Shown piece after piece: positions 18,182-27,811 of a stretch of DNA of 64,000 nt. Below the pieces are notes generated by a model. That model made no database searches and was not told the DNA's origin. It was given only the letters and a program-made list of their open reading frames with translations. Each line of letters opens with the position of its first letter. Within the stretch, counting starts at the first letter, position 1. Both the position numbers and the translations under genes were made by a program. Source of the stretch: Fibrobacter sp. UWR4 (lineage in GTDB: Bacteria; Fibrobacterota; Fibrobacteria; Fibrobacterales; Fibrobacteraceae); NCBI RefSeq assembly GCF_003149045.1, contig NZ_QGDU01000016.1:1-64000 (forward strand). The letters are read 5' to 3'.

Positions 18182-19054
18182 TTACAACTCGGAACAATCC
18201 TGACTCTTGTTTTCAAATTTTCCGGATTTCTTTCGTGGTCTGCGAACAACGAACAAGGCAGAGCCCGAAAGGACCAGGGCCACAGAGATGATCTTTCCAA
18301 GCGGAAAACTTTCGGAGAAGACCACGGCACCTGCAATAGTGGGAACAGCAGCCCCTACAGCGGCGCTAAAGGGAATGATAAAGAGAGCTCTACCTCTGGA
18401 AAAGGAAATCTGGGAATAAAGGAACGCAATGCCATAGGTGGCAACATATCCTAACGTTCTAAAATCCAGCAGCAGGTTTCCTACGGAGGAAAGAGTAATA
18501 TTATCCAGATCGAAATCCATGGCCAAGCTTTTATAGAATGCGGCAGAAATTCCAAAGCCTACACCCATAATCAGGGAATCCGCAATTTCACGATCACGGC
18601 CAAACAAGTGAACCAAGAGGGTTATTCCACAGACAATACCCGCATAAATCCAGAGCATGGAAATATTCTGGACGCTAGATGCACCTCCTAAGGATTCCAC
18701 AGAATAAAGGAGGCCCGCCACCACAAAGCAAATGGCAACCACAATGCGACGGGTCAGAATTTCCTTCAGGATTACAAAGCCCATCAAAGCCGTAAGCACC
18801 GGATTCAAGACCATCATGGGCTGGACCTGGCTCAGGTCATAGCGAGCCATGGCAATGTAGTAGCCTAGAGTCGCAAGGCCAGAGCAGGCAATACCAAGCC
18901 ACCAGTATCCATTGGAAAGCACCCCCTTCAGGAACAGCCAGGGTTTAGATACTCCACCCGTTTTTTTTCCCACGGTGGACACCCCGGATTTTTCCAGAAT
19001 ATTTCCGCAAGCAAACAGGAACGCAGGACCGATTGTAAGAAGAAGGAAGAGCAT
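18182..19054 (-). CDS. EamA/DMT-family permease
   Basis: 290-residue membrane protein with about ten hydrophobic segments arranged as two EamA halves. The end of each half has the typical pattern, for example MMVLNPVLTALMGFVILKE at the end of half one. DMT permeases export or import small metabolites; the substrate cannot be read here. The N-terminal helix has the signal-like GPAFLFACGNILEK typical of EamA proteins. The short C-terminal tail is basic. It follows the transglycosylase gene by 48 bases and precedes the CotH gene by 47 bases, so it could belong to either transcription unit. Confidence 0.85.
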   Translation of the reverse strand: MLFLLLTIGPAFLFACGNILEKSGVSTVGKKTGGVSKPWLFLKGVLSNGYWWLGIACSGLATLGYYIAMARYDLSQVQPMMVLNPVLTALMGFVILKEILTRRIVVAICFVVAGLLYSVESLGGASSVQNISMLWIYAGIVCGITLLVHLFGRDREIADSLIMGVGFGISAAFYKSLAMDFDLDNITLSSVGNLLLDFRTLGYVATYGIAFLYSQISFSRGRALFIIPFSAAVGAAVPTIAGAVVFSESFPLGKIISVALVLSGSALFVVRRPRKKSGKFENKSQDCSEL

Positions 19055-19102
19055 AGTTAGACGAGGGTCAAGAGGCGAGAGTCAAGAGAGGTATTTTCTC
19101 TT

Positions 19103-21451
19103 CTATAGGGCATCGTAGATTTCCTGATAGATCCAGTAGTTACCCATGACGCGTTTTACATAGTCACGAGTTTCGCGGTAGCTGATTTCTTCGGAACGAA
19201 TATCCCAAGGCAAGTGGCCACTAGCAGTCTGCCAACGTTTAGTGGGCTTGGGACCAGCATTGTAATTCCCCAGCACGTACATGTAATCATCCTTGTAGGC
19301 AGCCTTCAAGTCCACCAGATAGCGAACTCCCAGACGAATGTTCATGTAGGGATTGTACAATTGCTTGGGATCAAAGGATTCAATGTTTTCCTGCTTAGCC
19401 AACATCTTGCCGGTGGAGGGCATAATCTGGAGAAGTCCACAGGCACCTGCCGGGGAAGCGATTTCAAAATTGAAGATGGATTCCTGACGCATGACGCTAT
19501 AGACAAAGAAGGGGTCGATGCGGCTTCCTGAATGGAACTTCACCTGATCCCTGAAGGGCGTGGGATACAGATAGTGCAGCACACCCATAGGAGGAGCAAG
19601 CAGAAGTCTGCGATCGATATTTGCCTGGAACTGACGGGCAAGACGATAGCCGGCGGCAACTTCCCCCATTTCGTAGAACAGCAGGCCGTATTCGTAAAGG
19701 AAGTCCAGGCGTTTTGCGTTCTTCTTGCGGGCCAAATCGTACAAGTCGAAAGCATGATCGCTAAAGCCATACAGGAACAAGGTCTTAATGCGGTCATAAC
19801 GTTCCGGGCTGTAGCTGGAATCAGGCTTGCCAGCCTTCTGTACATTACGAATCCAATTGAGGGTTTCCTCGGCACTCATTTCCACGCCATGAGCAAAGGG
19901 AACCTGGGCTGAATCCATCAGTTTGTATTCCAGAAGTTTTACGCGACTGCGATGAGCATAGGAGGACAGCGGGAAATCCTGGATACAATCCAGATAGGCT
20001 TCTCGAGCCAGGGAATCCTGTCCAAGTTTCATGTAGGCGTCCCCAAGGAACATGCGGGCGCCACTGCTGCTCCAGCGGTCATTTTCCTGTTTGGCCTGCT
20101 GGAACATATCAACCGCATTCTGCCACTGTTCCATCTTAAAGTAGACAAAGCCCGTACGGAACTTAGCCCACTGACGGAAACTGCTCTTGCCATAACGCTT
20201 ATCCGCAAGTTCCTTATAGCAAGTCAAGGCACTATCGTACTTCTCCACCTGTTCGTAATCAAAACCACGACGCCATAGATTATCGCCTGTACTTTTACTG
20301 TACTTGCTTACCACCTGGAGCTTAGAATCATAACGACGGATAGTCTTTGCATACTTGGTGGAATTCACCGTACGCATACGCTTGAGGGCGGTTTCAATCC
20401 AGTCCTTCTTCGCTTCTACGGAATCCACCAGGAAGCAGTACTGCTTGATGGCATCCTCTTCACGGCCTAAATTGCGATAGACAGTAGCGCGTTTTTCCCA
20501 TAGGGCAATACGATCCGACATCGGGAGGGTACTGACAGGAAGCTTGCCCTGAAGTGAATCCTCCGGAAGGGCTACAGCGCTTTCGGGATTTTTAGCAAGA
20601 AGATCCGCATCCATGATCTGGATGGAATCCAGCAAGGACAAACAAGCGGAAGCTTCTTCCTTACCGCAAGCGATTCTTGCATAGGCCACCTTCTCGCTCA
20701 AGGATTCCGGAGAAACTCTTTCCTGACGGAGACGCTTGATGGAAGCGAATGCAGAATCCTTGTAGGCTGCACTGGTCAGCAGCTGCATGTAGACACGTTT
20801 TGCTTCCTTGGTCTTCTTGAACTGCTCCATGTACTGGGCGTAGCGATACTTGAAGCTAGCAGACTCTTCCGTTTTCGGATACTTGTCGATAAAAGCCTTC
20901 AGGGAATCCGCCTGGGCCTTGTCCCCCAGTTTTTTGTCAAAGGCAACTGCACGAATACGGAGCAAGTCAGCCTGACGAAGCCAGGTGGAATTCTTTTCGA
21001 GACTTTTGTTCAAAGCAAGAGTTTCTCGCATCTTGGCGTAATCACCAAGATTGAACTGTGCGGTAGCCATACGCAGGATTACACTTCCATCCAGGAAGGA
21101 ATCCCTGCCACGAAGGGAATCGTAGGCCGCATAGGAATTTTCCCAATCGCCCTTGTAGTAGAACATGGCGGCTGTAGCAAAGTCGCGGATGTTCTTGGAA
21201 AGGGACGTATCCTCGCTGGCAGCCTTCACACGGTTAAAGCGGATTTCAACATCCTGGAACAACTTAGGGTCAATCTGTTCAAGTTCCGCATAGGGATTAC
21301 CCGCCACAGGTTCTTCTACGGAAAGAGCCGCTACGGAACTATCCGTCACAGCAGCAGGAGTCATAACAGCAGAAGAAGAACTTAAAGTTTGAGAAATCGC
21401 AAAAACTCCCACCGAGCCTACGCCTAGGAGGATACAAAGGAATCGAATCAT
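19103..21451 (-). CDS. Slt-type lytic transglycosylase with TPR-like region
   Basis: 782-residue periplasmic or envelope-attached enzyme that cleaves peptidoglycan with formation of 1,6-anhydro ends. An N-terminal hydrophobic segment is followed by about 550 residues of helical, TPR-like repeats. The C-terminal SLT domain (about 640-775) has the catalytic Glu in MRQESIFNFEIASPAGACGL and then LQIMPSTGK, and ends with YNAGPKPTKRW. I chose the ATG at 21451, seven bases after ptsI; a TTG at 21478 would overlap ptsI and put charged residues before the signal. The long solenoid resembles E. coli Slt70, which is shorter. It is the last gene of the operon that begins with the M16-like gene. Confidence 0.9.
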   Translation of the reverse strand: MIRFLCILLGVGSVGVFAISQTLSSSSAVMTPAAVTDSSVAALSVEEPVAGNPYAELEQIDPKLFQDVEIRFNRVKAASEDTSLSKNIRDFATAAMFYYKGDWENSYAAYDSLRGRDSFLDGSVILRMATAQFNLGDYAKMRETLALNKSLEKNSTWLRQADLLRIRAVAFDKKLGDKAQADSLKAFIDKYPKTEESASFKYRYAQYMEQFKKTKEAKRVYMQLLTSAAYKDSAFASIKRLRQERVSPESLSEKVAYARIACGKEEASACLSLLDSIQIMDADLLAKNPESAVALPEDSLQGKLPVSTLPMSDRIALWEKRATVYRNLGREEDAIKQYCFLVDSVEAKKDWIETALKRMRTVNSTKYAKTIRRYDSKLQVVSKYSKSTGDNLWRRGFDYEQVEKYDSALTCYKELADKRYGKSSFRQWAKFRTGFVYFKMEQWQNAVDMFQQAKQENDRWSSSGARMFLGDAYMKLGQDSLAREAYLDCIQDFPLSSYAHRSRVKLLEYKLMDSAQVPFAHGVEMSAEETLNWIRNVQKAGKPDSSYSPERYDRIKTLFLYGFSDHAFDLYDLARKKNAKRLDFLYEYGLLFYEMGEVAAGYRLARQFQANIDRRLLLAPPMGVLHYLYPTPFRDQVKFHSGSRIDPFFVYSVMRQESIFNFEIASPAGACGLLQIMPSTGKMLAKQENIESFDPKQLYNPYMNIRLGVRYLVDLKAAYKDDYMYVLGNYNAGPKPTKRWQTASGHLPWDIRSEEISYRETRDYVKRVMGNYWIYQEIYDAL

Positions 21452-21458
21452 GTTCTTT

Positions 21459-23282
21459 TTATTTTCCGTTTTTTTCAACTTGACCTACAAAGCTAGAGAT
21501 GCCAAGATCCATAATCGTCTGTGCATACTTCTTGTGCAAGTAGGCATTCACACTTTCAGCATCGTCCATCTGGAGCACCGTCAAAGCCGTATCACGGACA
21601 TCTTCGAAGTTGATGGAACGAATAATTTTCTTTGTGGACATGACACTCCAGGGCGTCATGGAAAGTTCGTCAATTCCAAGACCAACCAACAAAAGGACGC
21701 TCATGGGGTCAGCACTCATTTCACCACAAACCGCCACAGGAATACCTTCGCGATGGGCGGCCTGCACGGTCTGATAGATCATGCTAAGCACTGCCGGATG
21801 GTGGGGCTGGAACATGTCTGTAATAAGTTCGTTGGTACGGTCCACAGCCAAGGTAAACTGAATCAAGTCGTTAGTACCGATACTGAAGAAATCAGCTTCC
21901 TTCGCTAATTTGTCCACAATCATGACGGCGGAAGGTACTTCGATCATGACGCCAACCTTTACTTTGGCGCATTTCTTTCCAGAAGCTTCCAGTTCTTCAC
22001 GGCAGCGCTTGATGCAAGCCTTAGCACGACGAAGTTCCGTCATGCTGGAAATCATGGGCAAAAGTATACGGAGGTTCCCCTTGGTATTTGCAAGGAGCAG
22101 GGCCTTCAGCTGTTCACAGAACAAGTCTTCCTTGTCCAGGCAGACTCGGATGGAACGCCACCCCATAAAGGGATTGGATTCACTTACCGCGTTAATTCCA
22201 CTTACAAGCTTATCGCCACCAGCATCCAAGGTACGGATGACCACGGGGCAGGGAGCCATCGTTTCAAGAATATAACGATAAGCGTCACGCTGTTCGTCCA
22301 TGGTAGGAGCGGTCTTGCGCAGGAACAAAAATTCGGAACGGTAAAGGCCAATGCCTGACGCACCGAAGTCCTTCACCTTATCAGCCTCCGCAGGCAGCTC
22401 GATGTTTGCATGAAGGGTAATGTACTTGCCATCACGGGTCATGGGTTCCAGCTGTCGCATGGTAAACAGTTCCCGACGTTGGCGCTCGAACACTTCCTGA
22501 CGTTCATGGAAGTCGCGGATATCCTCTTCGTTCGGATTGACAATGACAGTACCAGTGGAACCGTCTACAATCAGGATATCCCCCTGCTTGACCACTGCAG
22601 CGGAGTTTCGCAGGCCAGACACCAGCGGTAGCTGGAGGGACCTAGCCAAAATGGCAACGTGGCTTGTACGGCCACCAGTATCCATCACAAGGCCACAGAC
22701 CTGACCAGGCTTGATGGACATAAGCATGCTTGGCAGAAACTCATGACCTACCAGCACCACACCGTCTTCGTCAGCCACATCCTCCAGCACAGGTCCGGAG
22801 TCTTCCATGGCGGCCATGAGACGATTATAAAGATCTCGCAAGTCCGTAGCCTTGTCGCGCATTGCAGCGGAATTGATGGACTCGAACTTTTCGATATAGG
22901 CACCAAGAACTACATGCACGGCCCAGCGCGCATTCTTGTGCTCCCTACGAATCTTGTCCAGGATACCATTGACCAAGCCCGGATCCTGAAGGATCATCAG
23001 GTGGGTGGCAAAAATCAGGCTATCCTTGACGCCTGTGCGACCTTCGGAGATTTCCTTGATCTGGGTAATCTCCTTGGCAGTCTTGTTGATGGCTTTCAGG
23101 AAAACCTGTTCCTCATCGGGAATACGACTTTCGGGAAGGGTTTCCTCCACCACGGAAACTTCACGGTTAATAACCGGAAAAACCCGGCCCATTGCAAAGC
23201 CGGGAGATGCGGGCACGCCTGTTAAAACAGTACGTACCGGTTTTTTCTTTTCATCAGCAAGGTTCTTCGTTGAAGTGGTCAT
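21459..23282 (-). CDS. ptsI: Phosphoenolpyruvate-protein phosphotransferase (enzyme I)
   Basis: 607-residue cytoplasmic enzyme I, which autophosphorylates from phosphoenolpyruvate and passes the phosphate to HPr. The active-site His208 is in DTGGRTSHVAILARS; the phosphoenolpyruvate-binding C-terminal barrel has FGASGIGLYRSEFLF and VAVCGEMSAD. The first 20 residues are a polar extension before the usual GVPASPGFAMG. I chose the ATG at 23282, which overlaps ptsH by 29 bases; an upstream frame start at 23339 would lie deep inside ptsH. No sugar permease component (EII) is seen in the window, so the pathway may be regulatory here. Confidence 0.95.
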   Translation of the reverse strand: MTTSTKNLADEKKKPVRTVLTGVPASPGFAMGRVFPVINREVSVVEETLPESRIPDEEQVFLKAINKTAKEITQIKEISEGRTGVKDSLIFATHLMILQDPGLVNGILDKIRREHKNARWAVHVVLGAYIEKFESINSAAMRDKATDLRDLYNRLMAAMEDSGPVLEDVADEDGVVLVGHEFLPSMLMSIKPGQVCGLVMDTGGRTSHVAILARSLQLPLVSGLRNSAAVVKQGDILIVDGSTGTVIVNPNEEDIRDFHERQEVFERQRRELFTMRQLEPMTRDGKYITLHANIELPAEADKVKDFGASGIGLYRSEFLFLRKTAPTMDEQRDAYRYILETMAPCPVVIRTLDAGGDKLVSGINAVSESNPFMGWRSIRVCLDKEDLFCEQLKALLLANTKGNLRILLPMISSMTELRRAKACIKRCREELEASGKKCAKVKVGVMIEVPSAVMIVDKLAKEADFFSIGTNDLIQFTLAVDRTNELITDMFQPHHPAVLSMIYQTVQAAHREGIPVAVCGEMSADPMSVLLLVGLGIDELSMTPWSVMSTKKIIRSINFEDVRDTALTVLQMDDAESVNAYLHKKYAQTIMDLGISSFVGQVEKNGK

Positions 23283-23526
23283 TGAACAAGACCTCCAACT
23301 GGGAGGCCACGTTTTCTTCGTCCTCACCGTCGATTTCAAACTTCACTTCAGATCCAGCGGGAATCGCAAGCATCATCACATTCAGAATACTCTTGGCATT
23401 GGCCTTAGAGCCCTCGAATATGATGGAGACATCACTCTGTGCCTGGCCGGTAACATCTACAATCATACCGGCAGGGCGCGCGTGAATACCCAGTTTATTT
23501 GTGACCACCAAAGTTTTAACTATCAT
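23254..23526 (-). CDS. ptsH: HPr phosphocarrier protein
   Basis: 90-residue HPr. His15 in KLGIHARPAG is the site phosphorylated by enzyme I. Ser46 in NAKSILNV is at the position used by HPr kinase/phosphorylase for regulation, so regulatory phosphorylation is possible. The ribosome site GAGGA lies six bases before the ATG. It overlaps ptsI by 29 bases and follows the MCE gene by eight bases. Placement between an MCE lipid-transport gene and a peptidoglycan enzyme, without EII genes, is unusual for a sugar-uptake PTS. Confidence 0.95.
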   Translation of the reverse strand: MIVKTLVVTNKLGIHARPAGMIVDVTGQAQSDVSIIFEGSKANAKSILNVMMLAIPAGSEVKFEIDGEDEENVASQLEVLFNDHFNEEPC

Positions 23527-23534
23527 CTTTTTCC

Positions 23535-24455
23535 TCAGAAAATATCAACGTTGACGTCCAGACCGTCCTTCAAAATGACACGGAACAGACTATCGGCAGA
23601 ATGGATAGTCTTGACCAGATCATCATGGAGGGCTCTGTCGTTCAGCAAAATACCGGCGGTGTTGTCCTTGGAGTTGATCTTCTTCTGGACATTAGCCAGA
23701 AGGTCATCCAGATGCTTGGTCACCCCTTCCAGTTCACCCATCAGTTTGTCTGCGTTGCCCATGAGCTTGTCGGTATTTGCAAACATATTGTCAATGGGGG
23801 GCTTCACGCCGTCAATCAATTCGTTCACCTTCACTGTCACCTGATTCAAGCCATCCAGGCTCTTCTTGATCTGGGGATCAGTAGTGTTCAAGAGTTTCAT
23901 CGTGCGATCTTCCAGAGCTTCAGCCTTTACGAGAAGGGTCTTAAAGCGTTCCTGGAATTCGGGATTGGTAATGGTCTGTCCCAGAGCCTGCTTCACAGAT
24001 TCCAGGAGAACCTTGGTACTATCGCACACTTCACCAGCAAGACCCAAGGCTTCTGCAATACCTGCGTCAAACTGGCCGTTAATAGTATCACCAGGAGCGA
24101 AATAGGTGGTAGAATCGCCAAGAATCATACCAATCTGACGTTCACCCATGATACCGATATTCTGCACTCGAATTTCGGAATCCGTAGGAATCTTCACATC
24201 GGTACGCAGGCGGACAGTCACCACCACACGATGGCCGGAAAGTTCAATCTTTTCCACCTTACCAAGCTTAACGCCATTCACCTTGACAGGGTCATCCAAC
24301 ACAAGGGTGCTGACCTGGGTAAAGCGCAAATAGAACGTATTAAAGGTTTCCCTAGGATCCTTTTCATTTAGGAAAAAGATGCCAAAAACCAAAATCACAA
24401 GGGCCAGTATTACAACCAGTCCAACGGAAAAATAGAGTGCAGAATACTTTTTCAT
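23535..24455 (-). CDS. MCE/MlaD-family protein
   Basis: 306-residue protein with one N-terminal membrane helix (ALYFSVGLVVILALVILVFG) and a periplasmic MCE domain at about residues 40-115 (DPVKVNGVKLGKVEKIEL, then VQNIGIMGERQIGM). The remainder is a long amphipathic helical region (about 140-300) likely to form a coiled coil or tunnel. MlaD-type proteins form hexameric rings that pass phospholipids between membranes together with an ABC permease MlaE and ATPase MlaF; neither gene is in this neighbourhood. It lies eight bases upstream of ptsH and 19 bases downstream of trmH. Confidence 0.9.
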   Translation of the reverse strand: MKKYSALYFSVGLVVILALVILVFGIFFLNEKDPRETFNTFYLRFTQVSTLVLDDPVKVNGVKLGKVEKIELSGHRVVVTVRLRTDVKIPTDSEIRVQNIGIMGERQIGMILGDSTTYFAPGDTINGQFDAGIAEALGLAGEVCDSTKVLLESVKQALGQTITNPEFQERFKTLLVKAEALEDRTMKLLNTTDPQIKKSLDGLNQVTVKVNELIDGVKPPIDNMFANTDKLMGNADKLMGELEGVTKHLDDLLANVQKKINSKDNTAGILLNDRALHDDLVKTIHSADSLFRVILKDGLDVNVDIF

Positions 24456-24474
24456 TTGGTTTTTAATCTAGTTA

Positions 24475-25134
24475 TTATTCTTCAATTCTTGCAATAGGAC
24501 TGTTATTTTCAATGCCATTTACGTGGCGATCCAGCCAATCATACAGCAATGCGTCCCTTTCATCCTTCTTCAGGAGGAACTTTTCACGGCCTTCCTTCTG
24601 CATATACACGTCCAGATAGGTCATCAGTACGCCACCAGCCACAGAAACGTTCATGGACTCGGTAATGCCATACTGGGGCAGCTTGAATTCGTAATCTGCA
24701 TGGGCCAAAGTGTCGGGGTGATTGCCATGGAATTCACTACCCAGGTAGAAAGCGGTAGGCTGACTCAAGTCCAGGTCCAGAACAGAGTTGGTGGTATTGG
24801 TGCTGGCAACAGCAATCTTGTATCCCTTGGCACGCAGTTTTTCCATACAGAGCATGCGCTTCTTGTACAGGTAAAGATTCATCCACTTATAGGAGCCCTT
24901 AAGGATGGACTTGTTCACGCTATAAGCGTTGTCTTCTTCGATAATATGGACATCCTGAAGGCCAAAACATTCTGCAGTACGAATCACGGCGGAGATATTA
25001 TGGGGGTCGAACAAGTCTTCCAATACCATGCAGAAATGCCTTGTGCGGCGATCCACCACAGAAGAGAGAAGTTCCTTACGGCGGTCGGTCACACGAGCCA
25101 ACAGAGATTCCAGACTTTCCTTATTTTCACTCAT
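24475..25134 (-). CDS. trmH: TrmH-family tRNA 2'-O-methyltransferase
   Basis: 219-residue SpoU-class methyltransferase with the trefoil-knot motifs: LEDLFDPHNISAVIRTAE (motif 1), AFYLGSEFHGNHPDTL (motif 2) and YGITESMNVSVAGGVLMTYL (motif 3). It most resembles TrmH, which methylates the ribose of G18 in tRNA with S-adenosylmethionine; the short N- and C-terminal extensions fit TrmH better than TrmL or RlmB. The ribosome site AAGGAT precedes the ATG. It is embedded in the envelope operon with gaps of 23 and 19 bases, with no obvious functional link to its neighbours. Confidence 0.88.
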   Translation of the reverse strand: MSENKESLESLLARVTDRRKELLSSVVDRRTRHFCMVLEDLFDPHNISAVIRTAECFGLQDVHIIEEDNAYSVNKSILKGSYKWMNLYLYKKRMLCMEKLRAKGYKIAVASTNTTNSVLDLDLSQPTAFYLGSEFHGNHPDTLAHADYEFKLPQYGITESMNVSVAGGVLMTYLDVYMQKEGREKFLLKKDERDALLYDWLDRHVNGIENNSPIARIEE

Positions 25135-25157
25135 AATCTATCCTTGATTCTATTTAA

Positions 25158-26222
25158 TTATTCCACAACCTTTAAAGGAGCGGGAGTAGAAGCATTTGCC
25201 TTCGCCTTTGCCCGTTCCTTCTGTAACTTTTCAAAGTCCCCCAGTTTCCAGGAACCGCCATTTACTACGGTCTCGAAATCCAGGATATACTGGACATTCT
25301 GCTGAGACTTTAACGCGGCGCTCTTAAGCATGGGTTCCTTATTGCCGCCAAAATACATCCCCGAAGCCTTCTTGACATCGTCGACAATATGATCAATCTT
25401 GCTATTGACCACACTCTTAAAGACTTTCATCTGCATGATAGAATTCAGCACGGAATTTGCGGGGAACACAATGGCAGTTAATTTATACTTAATACGATTC
25501 CCAGGAATAGGATCCATATCCAGGAACGCAATAGCAGTACCCGTCAAAGACCATTTAAGGACCTTCGCATGACCATAGCCAAAGAACAAGTCACGAAGGC
25601 CCAGTTTCTGACCAGCACTATCCTGTAGAGCCCAATAGAATTCACCAGAAAGACTACGGCCATTACTTCCATTGAAGAACCTACGGTCCTTGCTAGCGTA
25701 CTCCAGGGTATAGCCTGTTTCCAGATAGGCGTTAATCAGTTCGGCGGTAAACGGCATGTTATCGAACAAGTAGCTAATCACATGCTGGTTCAAAGGCAGC
25801 GTACCTTCATTCACGTAGACAGCTCGATACTGGCGACCAAGACGAGCAAATATTTCCGGCACACTAGTCGCATTCATATCCGTACTTAGGCCACGTTTCC
25901 TTACTTCCTTGTAAACGCTACAGAACGCCTCATCGTACTTCACCTTCTTCAGGGGAATCTTATCCGCATCCGTGCAGCCAGGGACATCCACCCCAAGACA
26001 GGCCTTCATACCGGAACAAAGGGGACGAACATCGTCTTCGCCCACCTTCTTCACCAAGGAATTACGGTCAGGAATGACCACATTCACCTTGGGCTGTTCA
26101 GGAGCAGCCTTAATCACAACACGAGATTCACCCTGTTCAGCGGTATCTGCAGCAAAGGCAGAAAATACGCACAAAAGGACAGTGGCGATTGTTTTCAGGA
26201 AGTGGTTCAGAGAGTTCTTCAT
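25158..26222 (-). CDS. Secreted protein of unknown function
   Basis: 354-residue protein with a clear signal peptide (TIATVLLCVFSAFAAD). I do not recognise the family. Visible features: four cysteines between residues 68 and 97 that may form disulfides, a globular region of about 230 residues rich in aromatic and basic residues (YGHAKVLKWSLTGTAIAFLD), and a charged Lys/Ala-rich C-terminal tail. It lies between the M16-like gene (12 bases) and trmH (23 bases), so it is part of the same operon and probably acts in the periplasm. Confidence 0.7.
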   Translation of the reverse strand: MKNSLNHFLKTIATVLLCVFSAFAADTAEQGESRVVIKAAPEQPKVNVVIPDRNSLVKKVGEDDVRPLCSGMKACLGVDVPGCTDADKIPLKKVKYDEAFCSVYKEVRKRGLSTDMNATSVPEIFARLGRQYRAVYVNEGTLPLNQHVISYLFDNMPFTAELINAYLETGYTLEYASKDRRFFNGSNGRSLSGEFYWALQDSAGQKLGLRDLFFGYGHAKVLKWSLTGTAIAFLDMDPIPGNRIKYKLTAIVFPANSVLNSIMQMKVFKSVVNSKIDHIVDDVKKASGMYFGGNKEPMLKSAALKSQQNVQYILDFETVVNGGSWKLGDFEKLQKERAKAKANASTPAPLKVVE

Positions 26223-26234
26223 AAGGACGTCTCC

Positions 26235-27746
26235 CTAATTTCTGAATTCAAGGCTATCCATAGGAATCACCGTGAAAGGTTTCAAGGCTTCAAGTTTGGA
26301 TACAGGAGCCACGATAGAAATGGTCATCTTGTCCTTGTCAAAATACTTGGTAATCATAGCCTTCACCTGATCCGGAGTAACAGTGTTGATTTCCTTTACG
26401 TATTCCAAATAATGGTCCTGAGATTTTCCAATGAGTTCACCATTGGCGAAGATCACCGCAGTAGAAGCAGGGCTGTCAAAAAGACTCGGCAAGCTCTCAA
26501 TCAGGGACTTCTTTGCCTGAGCCAATTCTTCGGCAGACGGACCTTCCTTTGCAAGCTTTTCCACCTCTTCGTAAATTAATTTCAGGGCGAAATCCACGGA
26601 TTCAACCTTGGTCTGTAACGCGATGGTCACCATGGACGTATCACGATAATCGTTACCCACAGAACTATAGATGCTATAGGCCAGGCCCTCGTCACTACGG
26701 ACACGGTTCATAAGGCGGCTGGTAAAGCTACCTCCACCCAGGATGAAACTGGCCACTGCAGCAGGATAGTAATCCGGATGGGGGCGTTTCACGAAAGGTT
26801 GGTTCATGGAGATGTTCGCCTGGGTAATATCCTTATCTACCACATAAATACCCGGCCTTCTCAGGAAACTTAAAGGCTTAGGAGCGGGTTTCTCTGCAAC
26901 AGGTTCTACTTTCCAGCTAGCGAAGAAATCCTTCAGCATCGCGATGGAGGAATCACGATCCACATCACCAGAAAGAGCGAACACAATACGCTTGGATGAA
27001 TATGTTCCTGCAGCAAGGCGCTTCACATCTTCGGCTGTTACAGCCTTATATTCGTCAGCGTTAGCATCCCACAATCTTGGATTAGGGGCATAGTTCACCT
27101 TCGCCTTCAAGGAGGAAAGGATCTTCGCAGGCGTATCAAAGCGGCGATCATAGCTGGTTACAAATCCGGCCTTTACGATTTCCAGCTGTTCCTTGTCAAA
27201 GGCCGGAGCCGTCAAGACCTTTTTGGACAATTCCAGCAAGTTCGCAAAATCCTTGGAAAGGCAGTTAATATCGAACATGGAGGAAAAGGTCCCTGCGGAA
27301 GTGCTAATACCAGCGCTTATAAATTCCAGAGAATCATCCAAATCATGGGGAGAAACTCCACCGCCAGCACCGCGACGCAACATAGAACTAACCATGGAGC
27401 GCGGAGCTTCATCCTTCAGCTGGGAAGCCTGGGTACTTTCATCGAAATACACGGAAAAGTTCACCAGAGGCAAGGAACGATCGCTTGCAATATAGCCGGT
27501 AATACCAGGAGCAACTTCTACACGATAGTCCTTAGGATGGGGAGCAACATATACGAATTCAGGAAACTGGACATCCTTGTAACTGGCAGGAATTGCCGCT
27601 ACAGGCGTTTCTGCAGGAGCCGCCACCGGAGTTTCGACAACTTCAGACGACCTAGGAGAATCTGCCACAGGGGCAGGTGCAGAAGAACAGGACATGAGGA
27701 AAGATCCACATGCCGCCAGACAGGATAGAAATCGTAGATTACGCAT
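26235..27746 (-). CDS. M16-family peptidase-like lipoprotein without zinc motif
   Basis: 503-residue lipoprotein (lipobox SFLMSC at about residue 20). Two M16 halves are visible: the first with GITGYIASDRSLPLVNFSVY and the second with FILGGGSFTSRLMNRVRSDEGLAYSIYS, the typical SRL..LREKxGLxYs signature. The place where active M16 proteases have HxxEH reads PRSMVSSMLRRGAGG, so zinc binding and catalysis are unlikely. Many bacteria pair an active and an inactive M16 subunit; no active partner is next to it. The start is ATG 27746; an in-frame TTG at 27755 is weaker. First gene of the seven-gene envelope operon. Confidence 0.85.
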   Translation of the reverse strand: MRNLRFLSCLAACGSFLMSCSSAPAPVADSPRSSEVVETPVAAPAETPVAAIPASYKDVQFPEFVYVAPHPKDYRVEVAPGITGYIASDRSLPLVNFSVYFDESTQASQLKDEAPRSMVSSMLRRGAGGGVSPHDLDDSLEFISAGISTSAGTFSSMFDINCLSKDFANLLELSKKVLTAPAFDKEQLEIVKAGFVTSYDRRFDTPAKILSSLKAKVNYAPNPRLWDANADEYKAVTAEDVKRLAAGTYSSKRIVFALSGDVDRDSSIAMLKDFFASWKVEPVAEKPAPKPLSFLRRPGIYVVDKDITQANISMNQPFVKRPHPDYYPAAVASFILGGGSFTSRLMNRVRSDEGLAYSIYSSVGNDYRDTSMVTIALQTKVESVDFALKLIYEEVEKLAKEGPSAEELAQAKKSLIESLPSLFDSPASTAVIFANGELIGKSQDHYLEYVKEINTVTPDQVKAMITKYFDKDKMTISIVAPVSKLEALKPFTVIPMDSLEFRN

Positions 27747-27811
27747 TACCGTCAAATTAGAAAAAAGAAAAGAAGTTCAACCTTAAAGTTTCTATCTTGT
27801 GATGCAGAACA

